From Paenibacillus flagellatus (GTDB lineage: Bacteria; Bacillota; Bacilli; Paenibacillales; NBRC-103111), in assembly GCF_003217775.1 (NCBI RefSeq), contig NZ_QJVJ01000011.1, positions 1-64,000 of the forward strand: a DNA stretch of 64,000 nt, given 5' to 3'. The number at the start of each line of letters is the position of its first letter. Within the stretch, counting starts at the first letter, position 1. Of the stretch, positions 18,463 to 26,442 are shown in pieces. The translations under genes were made by a program, and so were the position numbers. The notes beneath the pieces were generated by a model. That model was not told the origin of the DNA. It saw only the letters and a program-made list of their open reading frames with translations, and searched no databases.

Positions 18463-18894
18463 CTACGTATAATAAGGAACCAACACGAGATACGAAATGA
18501 GGGCGATACCGCCGATAACGACCGACCATGCGCCGAGCGAGCGGCTCCCCTGCACGTAAGCGATGATGCCCAGGACGATCGCCGTTCCGCCCATAAGCGC
18601 CGGATAAACGAACAGCGAAGCGATCGCCAGCGCCAGCGCGATCCAGCCGATCGTCTGACCGCCCGTTCGCACCGTCGAGCCTTCCTCGGAGCGGGTGGCG
18701 ACTTGCTGTACCGGCTGAACCGGTTCGGCGTCGGTCCGGTTGAGCGCGTTCCGGTTCGCCCCTCCGAGCATCGCGGGAGGCGCGACTTCCGTCGCGTATT
18801 CCTCGTCGTACGATCGTCCGGATTCCCGGCCGATCTGCTCGCGCTTGTTGTTGTTCAGCGCGTCGTCGAATTCGTCGAAACGTTCGTTATCCAT
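18463..18894 (-). CDS. Small membrane protein with acidic N-terminus
   Basis: Protein of 143 residues that I cannot name. The first 75 residues are polar and rich in Asn, Asp and Glu (MDNERFDEFDDALNNNKREQ), probably disordered and cytoplasmic. The rest forms about three hydrophobic helices with small residues (TIGWIALALAIASLFVYPAL, then IVLGIIAYVQGSRSLGAW). The C-terminal part resembles DUF4190-like small membrane domains, a weak resemblance only. A GGGAGG site precedes the ATG. Confidence 0.75.
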   Translation of the reverse strand: MDNERFDEFDDALNNNKREQIGRESGRSYDEEYATEVAPPAMLGGANRNALNRTDAEPVQPVQQVATRSEEGSTVRTGGQTIGWIALALAIASLFVYPALMGGTAIVLGIIAYVQGSRSLGAWSVVIGGIALISYLVLVPYYT

Positions 18895-18933
18895 GGAGCC
18901 AACCTCCCGAAAGACGCCGCTTGAAGCTCGTCT

Positions 18934-19149
18934 TTATTTTTTCGGCTTGAACGTATGGCAGCACGTGGCGGATGAAGCGGGAGCGTGATCTTGATGATCC
19001 GAATCGAAGCTTTCCCCTGCGAATTCTTCGTCGAACGTCGCTTTTGCGTGCCGGTCGATTTCGATCATGATCGCGTCGGCCTGGCAGTTGTTGTTCTCTC
19101 CCCAGAACGCGCAGTTCGAAACGCTGCATTTCACCAATGGCTTTGCCAT
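18934..19149 (-). CDS. DUF1540 domain protein
   Basis: Protein of 71 residues. The N-terminal part carries the DUF1540 cysteine pattern: KCSVSNCAFWGENNNCQADAI with Cys at about 8, 13 and 22, and a last pair near CCHTF at the C-terminus, which together could bind metal. The middle is acidic and His-rich (DSDHQDHAP). DUF1540 proteins are small, conserved and of unknown function in spore-formers. A GAGGTGAGGAT ribosome site lies before the ATG. A longer frame overlapping it is discarded. Confidence 0.88.
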   Translation of the reverse strand: MAKPLVKCSVSNCAFWGENNNCQADAIMIEIDRHAKATFDEEFAGESFDSDHQDHAPASSATCCHTFKPKK

Positions 19150-19230
19150 CGATCCTCACCTCCATTCACAAGGTTCCCGAACGGAAGCCCCCCTATCCGA
19201 GGAGGTCAATCCCAACTTCGCCGCCCAACA

Positions 19231-19260
19231 AAAAAAGACGCGGCCAGATCCGCATCTTTC
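19231..19260 (-). terminator. Terminator after the YpuI-like gene
   Basis: A 10-bp stem with one mismatch (19235-19244 with 19251-19260) and a 6-base loop, followed on the minus strand by seven U; it lies 18 bp after the stop codon. Confidence 0.75.
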
Positions 19261-19277
19261 GCCTTTCTTCTATTCGA

Positions 19278-19778
19278 TTATACCCGTTCGCCCTGCATCC
19301 GGCGCTGCGTCATATAATCCGTCTCGTAGTAGGACAAGTCCTCGCGAAGCTCCTCGAAAATTTTGGACAGCTCGATCGTCAGGTTGCGCGCTTCGCGGCT
19401 CGGCTTTTTGCGGAACCGGATCGCATCCTGACCCGTGTACGCGTACCGGCCGTCCTCGGAATAGCATTCGTTCTTCGGATAAAAGAAGCCGTTCACGCAG
19501 TTGTGGTACACGTCGTACAGCGTCCGTTCGGCGAAATCTTCATTGAAGTTCGGCCGGCGCAGGCTGACGCCGAGCTTCTCGTAGGCGACTTCGCAGAAGA
19601 CGAGCAGGTGGCGCGTATCCGACAAGTAGCCGCGGTAAAATTCGTCCATCGCCGGATCGTTCTCGGTCAGCAATTGCGGCAGGCTGTAATGGTTCAAGAA
19701 AAGCTCCATCTTGGCGATGGCTTCTTTTAATTTCGTCCGGGACGTTTCGCATAAATTTTTCACTTGGCCCGTTGTCAT
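19278..19778 (-). CDS. YpuI/DUF3907 family protein
   Basis: Protein of 166 residues, apparently soluble, with a helical N-terminus and the segment NGFFYPKNECYSEDGRYAYT, which I associate with the DUF3907 (YpuI) family of Bacillales from memory. No catalytic motif is evident. It is a single-gene unit with its own terminator; a GGAGG site lies before the ATG. Function unknown in the family. A database search would settle the name. Confidence 0.7.
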   Translation of the reverse strand: MTTGQVKNLCETSRTKLKEAIAKMELFLNHYSLPQLLTENDPAMDEFYRGYLSDTRHLLVFCEVAYEKLGVSLRRPNFNEDFAERTLYDVYHNCVNGFFYPKNECYSEDGRYAYTGQDAIRFRKKPSREARNLTIELSKIFEELREDLSYYETDYMTQRRMQGERV

Positions 19779-19977
19779 TTCATTGACCTCCTCATATGTC
19801 GGAACGGTTCGCGGGGAACACGTTTGCTAGCACACGCCATTTCTTTCATCGTATCATAATTCGCCCTGAAAAGTAAGCCGATGCTGCATCCAATTTACCG
19901 CCAAGAGCGGCCATGCATAATTCGAATTCGACAGCCTCACCTTAAAGAAAATAGCTGAATTAGGAGGACGCCGATCC

Positions 19978-21804
19978 ATGTGGAAAAAAGTAGCATCCGC
20001 TTCTTTCATTATCGTATGCGCGCTGTTCCTGTTCTCTTCGGCCAACCGGACGCGGTCGCCCGATTCCGCCAATCCTTCTCCCGAGCGCGAGCTGCAGATC
20101 AAGCAATCGATGCTCGAGCGGGACGTAAGCATGACGGAACAGCTATGCCGGACGCAATGCTCTCTCGACTTCAAAGAGACGCTTCATCAATTAAAACCCG
20201 GATCGACGGGCGATGTCAAGTCCGCCTTGGACGACATGCGGAGCCACCACAAGCATATGGAATATTTGGAATGGAGCGGCCCCGCCGGAACGGCGCCCGT
20301 CGGTTCGGGCCATGTTCCGGAATCGGTACGGGAGCCCGTCGAAAAGGCGCTTGACGAAGCAAGGAAAAGCGTCAAGGCGGGCAAGCCGTACCAGTCGGAC
20401 AAAATCGGCGAAGGCGGCGAGCAGCAATACGTCGTCATGGGCGAGCCATCGGCCGACGGCTCCTCGTCGCTCGTCGGGCTCGTACATCAAGATATTTTGC
20501 AGAAGGTTGCGATCGACGCGCGCAAAAATTTGCGCATCGTCCCGTATCCGAGCGATAAACGGTGGAAAATCGAATCGGTCGATTCGAATACGCTGAAAGA
20601 TGTGAAGGTCGATCACCCCGAAGATAACGAAGGAACGAGCCATTACCACGTCAATCAGATCGTCGTCAAGTTCCGCCGCGAGCCGACCGAAGCCGAGTTG
20701 AAGCAAATCGTCGCGGAAATCGGCGCCTCCTCGAAGGAAAAGCTCGGCTATACGTACGTTTTCGAATCGTCGCATATGGAAGCGAAGCAGCTGATGGACT
20801 ATTTTCAGAAATGGAACGTCGAATACGCCGAGCCGCACTTCCTTTACTTGACGAACGAGGCGGTCGAGCCGAACGACATGCTCTACTCGCGTTACCAATG
20901 GAACTTGCCGGCCATCGAAACGGTGCCGGGCTGGGACGTGACGCGCGGCAGCGAGGAGGTGGTCGTCGCCGTCGTCGATACGGGCGTCGACCTGAACCAT
21001 CCCGATTTGAACGGACGCACCGTCGAAGGCATCAACATCGTCAGTCCGAACAGCCTGCCGATGGACGACGTCGGTCACGGCACCCACGTCGCCGGGGTCA
21101 TCTCCGCGCTGGTGAACAACCGCGAAGGCGTCGCGGGCATGTCTTGGTACAACCGGGTCATGCCGGTCAAGGTGCTGGACGAGACGGGCGCGGGTTCGAC
21201 GTATTCCGTCGCGCAAGGAATCATTTGGGCGACCGACCACGGGGCCAAGGTGATCAATATGAGCTTGGGCAACTATGCGGACGCGCAGTTTTTGCACGAT
21301 GCGGTTCGGTACGCGTACGACCGCGACGTCGTGCTCATCGCGGCGAGCGGCAACGACAATACGGAGCGGCCCGGCTACCCCGCCGCCTACCCGGAAGTGT
21401 TCGCCGTCGCCGCGACCGATGCCAACAACCAGAAAGCGTCGTTTTCCAACTACGGCGACTACATCGACGTCGCCGCGCCCGGCGTCAATATCGCCAGCAC
21501 GTACCCGGACAACCATTACGCCGCGCTGTCCGGCACATCGATGGCGAGCCCTCACGTCACCGCGCTCGCGGCGCTCATCCGCTCCGTCAACCCGTTGCTG
21601 ACGAACGAAGAGGTGATGGACATCATGCGCCGTACGGCGAACGATATCGGCGACAGCGGCAAGGACCGATATTACGGCTACGGCCAAATCGACGTCGTCA
21701 AGGCGGTGTCCCAAGCGGCTCAGACGCGTGAGTCGCTTACCTTTTGGCCGGAATGGTTCGAGCGCGAGGCGGCACGGCTCGCCCGCAAGTACAAGGAATC
21801 GTAA
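19978..21804 (+). CDS. Secreted subtilisin-like serine protease (S8) with long prodomain
   Basis: Protein of 608 residues. A signal peptide lies at about residues 1-23. A 190-residue region follows that I do not recognise, including a CRTQC pair near residue 60. An I9-type inhibitor-like segment (VNQIVVKFRREPTEAELKQI) lies at about 220-292. The catalytic domain then has the full triad: Asp in AVVDTGVDLNHPD, His in DVGHGTHVAGV and Ser in LSGTSMASPHV, with the oxyanion Asn in AASGNDN. The domain ends near residue 580 with a short basic tail. A GGAGG site is ten bases before the ATG. It is likely exported and self-processed. A strong terminator follows. Confidence 0.93.
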   Translation: MWKKVASASFIIVCALFLFSSANRTRSPDSANPSPERELQIKQSMLERDVSMTEQLCRTQCSLDFKETLHQLKPGSTGDVKSALDDMRSHHKHMEYLEWSGPAGTAPVGSGHVPESVREPVEKALDEARKSVKAGKPYQSDKIGEGGEQQYVVMGEPSADGSSSLVGLVHQDILQKVAIDARKNLRIVPYPSDKRWKIESVDSNTLKDVKVDHPEDNEGTSHYHVNQIVVKFRREPTEAELKQIVAEIGASSKEKLGYTYVFESSHMEAKQLMDYFQKWNVEYAEPHFLYLTNEAVEPNDMLYSRYQWNLPAIETVPGWDVTRGSEEVVVAVVDTGVDLNHPDLNGRTVEGINIVSPNSLPMDDVGHGTHVAGVISALVNNREGVAGMSWYNRVMPVKVLDETGAGSTYSVAQGIIWATDHGAKVINMSLGNYADAQFLHDAVRYAYDRDVVLIAASGNDNTERPGYPAAYPEVFAVAATDANNQKASFSNYGDYIDVAAPGVNIASTYPDNHYAALSGTSMASPHVTALAALIRSVNPLLTNEEVMDIMRRTANDIGDSGKDRYYGYGQIDVVKAVSQAAQTRESLTFWPEWFEREAARLARKYKES

Positions 21805-21835
21805 CGCATCGTGCGAATAGGTACCGCAAACGCGG

Positions 21836-21862
21836 AAAAAGGCGGCCGACGGCCGCCTTTTT
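21836..21862. terminator. Bidirectional terminator between subtilase and rnpB
   Basis: Perfect 13-bp stem (AAAAAGGCGGCCG and complement) around a single-base loop position, with A and T runs on both sides; it serves the protease gene (plus) and could end the RNase P RNA transcript (minus). Confidence 0.92.
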
Positions 21863-21965
21863 CCTCTATGTATCCGGCAATTAGAGTGGCGCGATGCCGC
21901 TCCCTGCCGATGAATCGTCGCGAGCAAGAGCGATGGATCGCTCGTTCTCGTCTTCGTCGTGGCAT

Positions 21966-22385
21966 GCCGGAAAGTTTGCCGTAAGCCGGGTTCTGTACTT
22001 CCGGTGGTCGTAACGGGCACCACAACCCTCCCACCATCGAAGTGACAATCATCTATCTAGGTCCGGCATTGCTGCCGGACTCCAGCGACCAACCCGAACG
22101 CGCCTCGGGCAAAGGCTGCGGAATCGGCCAAGCCGTCCGCCGCGTTCTCTTCGGTCTTGCTCCAAGTGGGGTTTACCAGGGAATAAGTCGCCATATCCCC
22201 TCGTGGTCTCTTACACCACGGTTCCACCCTTGCCTGTTCGCCTTGCGGCGCCATCGGCGGTCCGTTTCTGTGGCACTATCCTTCGGCTCGCGCCGACTGG
22301 ACGTTATCCAGCACCCTGCCCTGTGGAGCCCGGACTTTCCTCCCGTGCGAATGCACCGGCGATTGTCTGTCAAACTTTCCGAGAC
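21966..22385 (-). ncRNA. rnpB: RNase P RNA, class A-like
   Basis: Catalytic RNA that matures the 5' ends of tRNA precursors. The ends pair as helix P1 (22371-22380 with 21969-21978). On the minus strand it holds the conserved core blocks GAGGAAAGTCCGGGCTCC, CAGGGTGCTGGATAAC, the P8/P9 region, GGTAAACCCCACTTGGAGC, AAGACCGAAGAG and CCTAGATAGATGATTG, and ends with ACAGAACCCGGCTTA. The GGAGCAAGACCGAA block and the sequence on its 3' side line up with E. coli (class A) RNA and not with the B. subtilis class B form as I remember both. The 671-bp stretch between the protease and nif3 genes is otherwise only terminator and promoter. Confidence 0.96.
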
Positions 22386-22392
22386 TTTTCCT

Positions 22393-22421
22393 AGTATACC
22401 GAACGGCGGCGCGCGCCGCAA
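22393..22421 (-). promoter_or_regulatory. Promoter of rnpB
   Basis: -35 TTGCGG (22416-22421), 17-bp spacer, -10 TATACT (22393-22398), placing the start about 8 bases before the P1 helix of the RNA. Confidence 0.8.
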
Positions 22422-22475
22422 CCCTGTTTTGCTGTCAATGGAGGCGAATGCTGCTAATCGGACGTACCGGCCGCG

Positions 22476-23591
22476 TCACATCAGCCGGAACGTCTCGGTA
22501 TCGACGGCCGAAGCGACGGCGCGCGTCGACGATTTCATCTCGTCGAGCCGGGCTTGCAGCCATTCGGCGACGTGCTTCTTCAATATTTTCTCCGCATTGT
22601 GGCCGGGGTCGACGATCGCCAGTCCCGCCGCCAAGGCGTCCTGCGCCGTATGGTAGTCGATATCGCCGGTGACGAGCACGTCCGCGCCCGCGAACATGGC
22701 GTGGCGAACGTACCGGCTTCCCGAGCCCCCCAGCACCGCGACCTTCTTCACCTCGCGCGCGGGATCGCCGACGACGCGGACGAACGGCACGTCGAACGCC
22801 TGCTTCACCTGCTCCGCGAACGCGTCGAGGCGCGCCGGGGAAGGCAGCCTCCCGACTCGTCCCAAGCCGAACGTCCGGCCGGTCAATTCCATCGGATACA
22901 AATCGTACGCCACTTCCTCGTACGGGTGCGCCTTCAGCATCGATTGAACGATGCGCTTCTCGGCGCTTTGCGGGACGACCGTCTCGATGCGCACTTCCCG
23001 GACGCGCTCCAGCTTGCCCGGCTTGCCGATGAACGGGTCGGTGCCCTCCGAAGGCAAAAACGTGCCCGTGCCCGGAATGTTGAAGCTGCAATGACTATAG
23101 TGGCCGATTCCTCCCGCTCCGGCGGCGAACATCGCTTCGCGCACCTGCTCCTCGTGCGTTTCGGGGACGAAGACGACGAGCTTCTTCAGCTTGTCCGTAT
23201 GGACGTCCTCGAGATGGCCGACGACGTCGAGGCCGAGCGCCCGCGCCATCATGTCGTTGACGCCGCCGTCCGCCACGTCCAAATTCGTATGCGCGATGTA
23301 AACGGCGATATCGTGCTTGATCAGCTTCTCGTACAGCCGGCCGGCCGGCGTGTCCGTCTGGAGATGCGCAAGCGGCCGGTAAATGATCGCATGATGCGCC
23401 ACGATCAGCTCGGCCTTCAGCCGGATCGCCTCCTCGACCACCTCGTCGGTGACGTCGAGGGCGACGAGCACCGTCGTGATGTCTTTGCGCAGCGAGCCGA
23501 GCTGGAGCCCGATTTTATCGTCGGGCACCGCATAATGTTTCGGCGCCAGCTTCTCTACGAGCTGGACGACGGTTTGGCCTTTTGCAAACAT
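22476..23591 (-). CDS. Nif3-like dinuclear metal centre protein (YqfO)
   Basis: Protein of 371 residues, the length of the Bacillus type that carries a PII-like insertion (about residues 127-230, KLVVFVPETHEEQVREAMFAA) between the two halves of the Nif3 fold. Metal-ligand segments are visible: IVAHHAIIYRP near residue 68, YIAHTNLDVADGG near 100, GDIDYHTAQDA near 325 and DPGHNAEKI near 345. The ATG has GGAGG seven bases upstream and lies inside the last 37 bases of trmK, so the two are coupled as in B. subtilis yqfN-yqfO. The biochemical role of Nif3 proteins is not settled; hydrolase activity has been suggested. Confidence 0.94.
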   Translation of the reverse strand: MFAKGQTVVQLVEKLAPKHYAVPDDKIGLQLGSLRKDITTVLVALDVTDEVVEEAIRLKAELIVAHHAIIYRPLAHLQTDTPAGRLYEKLIKHDIAVYIAHTNLDVADGGVNDMMARALGLDVVGHLEDVHTDKLKKLVVFVPETHEEQVREAMFAAGAGGIGHYSHCSFNIPGTGTFLPSEGTDPFIGKPGKLERVREVRIETVVPQSAEKRIVQSMLKAHPYEEVAYDLYPMELTGRTFGLGRVGRLPSPARLDAFAEQVKQAFDVPFVRVVGDPAREVKKVAVLGGSGSRYVRHAMFAGADVLVTGDIDYHTAQDALAAGLAIVDPGHNAEKILKKHVAEWLQARLDEMKSSTRAVASAVDTETFRLM

Positions 23592-24328
23592 CGCATAACC
23601 TCCTTGATCCGGTCGCGTTCGGCTTCGAATTCCTTCCGCCGCTGCGCCGCCGCTTCCGTACCGCCCCGAGCCATCCCTTCGGCAATCCGGTCCAGCTTGT
23701 CGGCTTCGGACGCCCATTTGCGGAAAAACACGTCGTTCGGCCGAAGGGTCAAATAAGGGCCGAAACGGACCAGTTCGTCCGACTCCAGCATGCCGCATCC
23801 TTCCAGCGGACGCGGACGGTACAGCTCGGCGTTGGCGTGTAACGGCTCGGGATGACGAACCGCCGAAAGCACCTCGTAATATTTGCCGTCCTCTTCCACA
23901 ATCGTCTCGTCCTCGAGTACCCAATCGTGAGCGGTCAGCCAGCGCCGGACTTGGTCCTCGGCCACGTTCGGCTGCAGGACGAGCTTGCGAACGCCGGCCA
24001 GCTTCGCCGACCCTTCCTCCAAAATCGTCGCGATCAACGATCCGCCCATGCCGGCGATCGTGACGACGTCCGCTTCCCCGGGCCCGATGACGGCAAGCCC
24101 GTCTCCTTGGCGGACGCTTACGACGGAGCCGAGTCCCGCCAGCTTCACTTGCTTATCCGCGGCCGCGAGCGGTCCCGCGTTAATTTCACCCGCCACCGCG
24201 AACGAAACGCGCCCCCGCTCGGCAAGGTACACCGGCAGCAGCGCGTGATCGGATCCGATATCCGCCAGCCTGGCCCCTTCGGGGACGTAGCCGGCTATCG
24301 TTTGCAACCGTTTCGACAATTTCACCAT
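23555..24328 (-). CDS. trmK: tRNA (adenine22-N1)-methyltransferase TrmK
   Basis: Protein of 257 residues that methylates A22 in the D-arm of tRNA using SAM. Class I Rossmann motifs: ADIGSDHALLPVYLAERGR at about residues 21-39 (motif I), then GDGLAVIGPGEADVVTIAGMGG, which includes the family's IAGMGG signature, and LQPNVAEDQVRRWL. The C-terminal quarter is helical and charged. It follows the 274-residue membrane protein gene order seen in this locus and overlaps nif3 by 37 bp. A database check is not needed for the family; the name follows B. subtilis YqfN. Confidence 0.93.
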   Translation of the reverse strand: MVKLSKRLQTIAGYVPEGARLADIGSDHALLPVYLAERGRVSFAVAGEINAGPLAAADKQVKLAGLGSVVSVRQGDGLAVIGPGEADVVTIAGMGGSLIATILEEGSAKLAGVRKLVLQPNVAEDQVRRWLTAHDWVLEDETIVEEDGKYYEVLSAVRHPEPLHANAELYRPRPLEGCGMLESDELVRFGPYLTLRPNDVFFRKWASEADKLDRIAEGMARGGTEAAAQRRKEFEAERDRIKEVMRCLQKAKPSSSS

Positions 24329-24329
24329 G

Positions 24330-25154
24330 TCATAAAACCCACTCGATCCATTTTTTTCGTAATGTAAACAGCACGACGCCGGCTACGATCAGCTTGCCCA
24401 AAAACAGCAGCTGCAGCAGCGAGCCGTCGGCCGCCCCGGCGTACAGCGAATACGCCTCCGGCATCCACCAAAGCGTAAAGCAGACGAGCAGCAGCACCGC
24501 TCCCGTCGATTTGCTCGCCCGATGAAGCAGCCAGCCGAGCCAGCCGAAGACGACGCAGACCGGCAGCCAGCTGAGCTGCGCGCCGATCCAATCAAGCTCC
24601 GTGCGGTCGCGAAGCACCCAGGCGTAGACGAGCATCAGACCGGCCCAGCCGCAATAATGGAACAGTCCCATTCGCGACGAGAGCCCGACGATAATCCAGA
24701 CGAAGCTGCAAAATGCGACGTATGCCAGCAGAAGCGGCGGCTCGTCCATCCCGTATGCGCGTAGCAAATAAAACCCGGCGCCAAGCAGCGCAACCGATCC
24801 GAGGCCGACAAGACCGTAGCCGATCACCGGATTGTCCTTCCCTTTCCAGAGCCCGTACCCGTAGCAGCCGGCCACGATGGCGACCGCCGCGGCCATTTGC
24901 AATGGAAATCGAAAAGAGTTAAAATGAAGAACAATAAAGGCAACGAGAGCCATCAGGCCGAATCCGAAAAACCAAATTTTCCAATTGCTGTTTTTGATGG
25001 AATTTTTCGAAACGCCCAGCTTGTGCGAGTCGCGCTCCCCCGGGTTGTCGTCATACAGATTCAGCAAAAAATCGCAATAATGCTCGGGCAGCAGCCGGCT
25101 ACGCCGCCAATGCTCGATTTCGCGAACGATGATTTTTCGTTTGTCCTGTTCCAT
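24330..25154 (-). CDS. Multi-pass membrane protein, function unknown
   Basis: Protein of 274 residues. A soluble, charged N-terminal segment of about 55 residues (IVREIEHWRRSRLLPEHYCD) precedes seven to eight hydrophobic helices, ending with a short basic segment (RKKWIEWVL). The N-terminal helix pattern recalls DUF2157-like membrane proteins, which I cannot confirm. The stop lies one base from the trmK start, so co-translation is likely. It lies between sigA and trmK. The sigA terminator separates it from sigA. Confidence 0.75.
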   Translation of the reverse strand: MEQDKRKIIVREIEHWRRSRLLPEHYCDFLLNLYDDNPGERDSHKLGVSKNSIKNSNWKIWFFGFGLMALVAFIVLHFNSFRFPLQMAAAVAIVAGCYGYGLWKGKDNPVIGYGLVGLGSVALLGAGFYLLRAYGMDEPPLLLAYVAFCSFVWIIVGLSSRMGLFHYCGWAGLMLVYAWVLRDRTELDWIGAQLSWLPVCVVFGWLGWLLHRASKSTGAVLLLVCFTLWWMPEAYSLYAGAADGSLLQLLFLGKLIVAGVVLFTLRKKWIEWVL

Positions 25155-25204
25155 TTCGGGTCAAGCGCCCTCCCACGATCTCAAGCATCCCCGCCGGGGT
25201 GAAG

Positions 25205-25245
25205 CAACAAAGACCTCGCTGTAGCTGTTCGTTACAGAAAGGTCT
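25205..25245 (-). terminator. Terminator after sigA
   Basis: Two-part stem (6 bp, AGACCT with AGGTCT, and an inner 5 bp, CTGTA with TACAG) followed by UUUGUUG on the minus strand, 26 bp past the sigA stop. Confidence 0.6.
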
Positions 25246-25270
25246 CCGGAGTACGTCCTGTCGCAATCGT

Positions 25271-26392
25271 TTATTCCAAAAAGTCTTTCAACCGCTTGCT
25301 CCGGCTCGGATGCCGCAGCTTGCGCAGCGCCTTCGCTTCGATTTGGCGAATGCGCTCGCGGGTGACGCCGAACACTTTGCCGACTTCCTCGAGCGTTCGC
25401 GTCCGGCCGTCGTCGAGGCCGAACCGAAGACGAAGCACGTTCTCCTCCCGCTCGGTCAACGTATCGAGCACGTCCTCCAGCTGTTCCTTCAGCAGCTCGT
25501 AGGCGGCGGCATCCGCCGGCGCGAGCGCTTCCTGATCTTCGATGAAATCGCCGAGGTGCGAGTCGTCCTCTTCCCCGATCGGCGTTTCGAGCGAAACCGG
25601 CTCCTGCGCGATTTTCATAATCTCCCGCACCTTCTCGGTGCTCAGATCCATTTCCTTCGCGATTTCCTCCGGCGTCGGCTCGCGGCCGAGCTCCTGCAGC
25701 AGCTGACGCGATACGCGGATCAGCTTGTTGATCGTCTCCACCATATGGACCGGAATCCGGATCGTGCGCGCCTGGTCGGCGATCGCCCGGGTAATGGCCT
25801 GCCGAATCCACCACGTCGCGTATGTGCTGAACTTGAACCCTTTCATATGGTCGAACTTCTCGACCGCCTTGATCAGGCCCATGTTCCCTTCCTGGATCAG
25901 ATCGAGGAACAGCATCCCCCGTCCGACATACCGCTTGGCGATGCTGACGACGAGACGCAAGTTCGCTTCCGCCAGCCGGCGCTTCGCTTCCTCGTCCCCT
26001 TTGCCGATCCGCTTCGCCAAATCGATCTCGTCGTCGGCCGAGAGCAGCGGTACGCGTCCGATTTCTTTCAAATACATACGAACCGGGTCGTTGATCTTAA
26101 TGCCGGGAGGCAGCGACAAATCGTCGTCCAGATGAAAATCGTCGTGCTCGTCTTCCTGGCCGATCACCATGTCGTCTTCCGCCTCGTTGCCTACATCGAT
26201 GCCAAGTTCGGACAGGTGCTCGAAAAATTCATCCATTTGCTCGGGATCCTGATCGAACGGAGCCAGTTTCTCCATAATATCTTTGTAAGTCAAAGAAGAC
26301 CGCTTTTTCCCCAATTCGATCAGCTGTTCTTTGACCTGCTCGAGCGTCAGTTCCGTTTCCAGTTCGGTATGTTGATCGTTCGCCATATCCAA
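25271..26392 (-). CDS. sigA: Primary RNA polymerase sigma factor SigA (RpoD)
   Basis: Protein of 373 residues, the length of Bacillus SigA. Region 1.1 is acidic (residues 1-100). Region 1.2 begins at [21 protein letters not shown]. Regions 2.1-2.4 include [36 protein letters not shown] and [20 protein letters not shown], which read the -10 box. Region 3 follows ([20 protein letters not shown]), and region 4.2 at the C-terminus has the helix-turn-helix [20 protein letters not shown] for the -35 box. It lies downstream of dnaG as in the macromolecular synthesis operon of Bacillus. The neighbourhood promoters match its TTGACA/TATAAT preference. Confidence 0.98.
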   Translation of the reverse strand: MDMANDQHTELETELTLEQVKEQLIELGKKRSSLTYKDIMEKLAPFDQDPEQMDEFFEHLSELGIDVGNEAEDDMVIGQEDEHDDFHLDDDLSLPPGIKINDPVRMYLKEIGRVPLLSADDEIDLAKRIGKGDEEAKRRLAEANLRLVVSIAKRYVGRGMLFLDLIQEGNMGLIKAVEKFDHMKGFKFSTYATWWIRQAITRAIADQARTIRIPVHMVETINKLIRVSRQLLQELGREPTPEEIAKEMDLSTEKVREIMKIAQEPVSLETPIGEEDDSHLGDFIEDQEALAPADAAAYELLKEQLEDVLDTLTEREENVLRLRFGLDDGRTRTLEEVGKVFGVTRERIRQIEAKALRKLRHPSRSKRLKDFLE

Positions 26393-26442
26393 GCTCCCTC
26401 CTCCCTAAAATGATCAACGCTCCAACCGGTCGCCGTGAAAGG

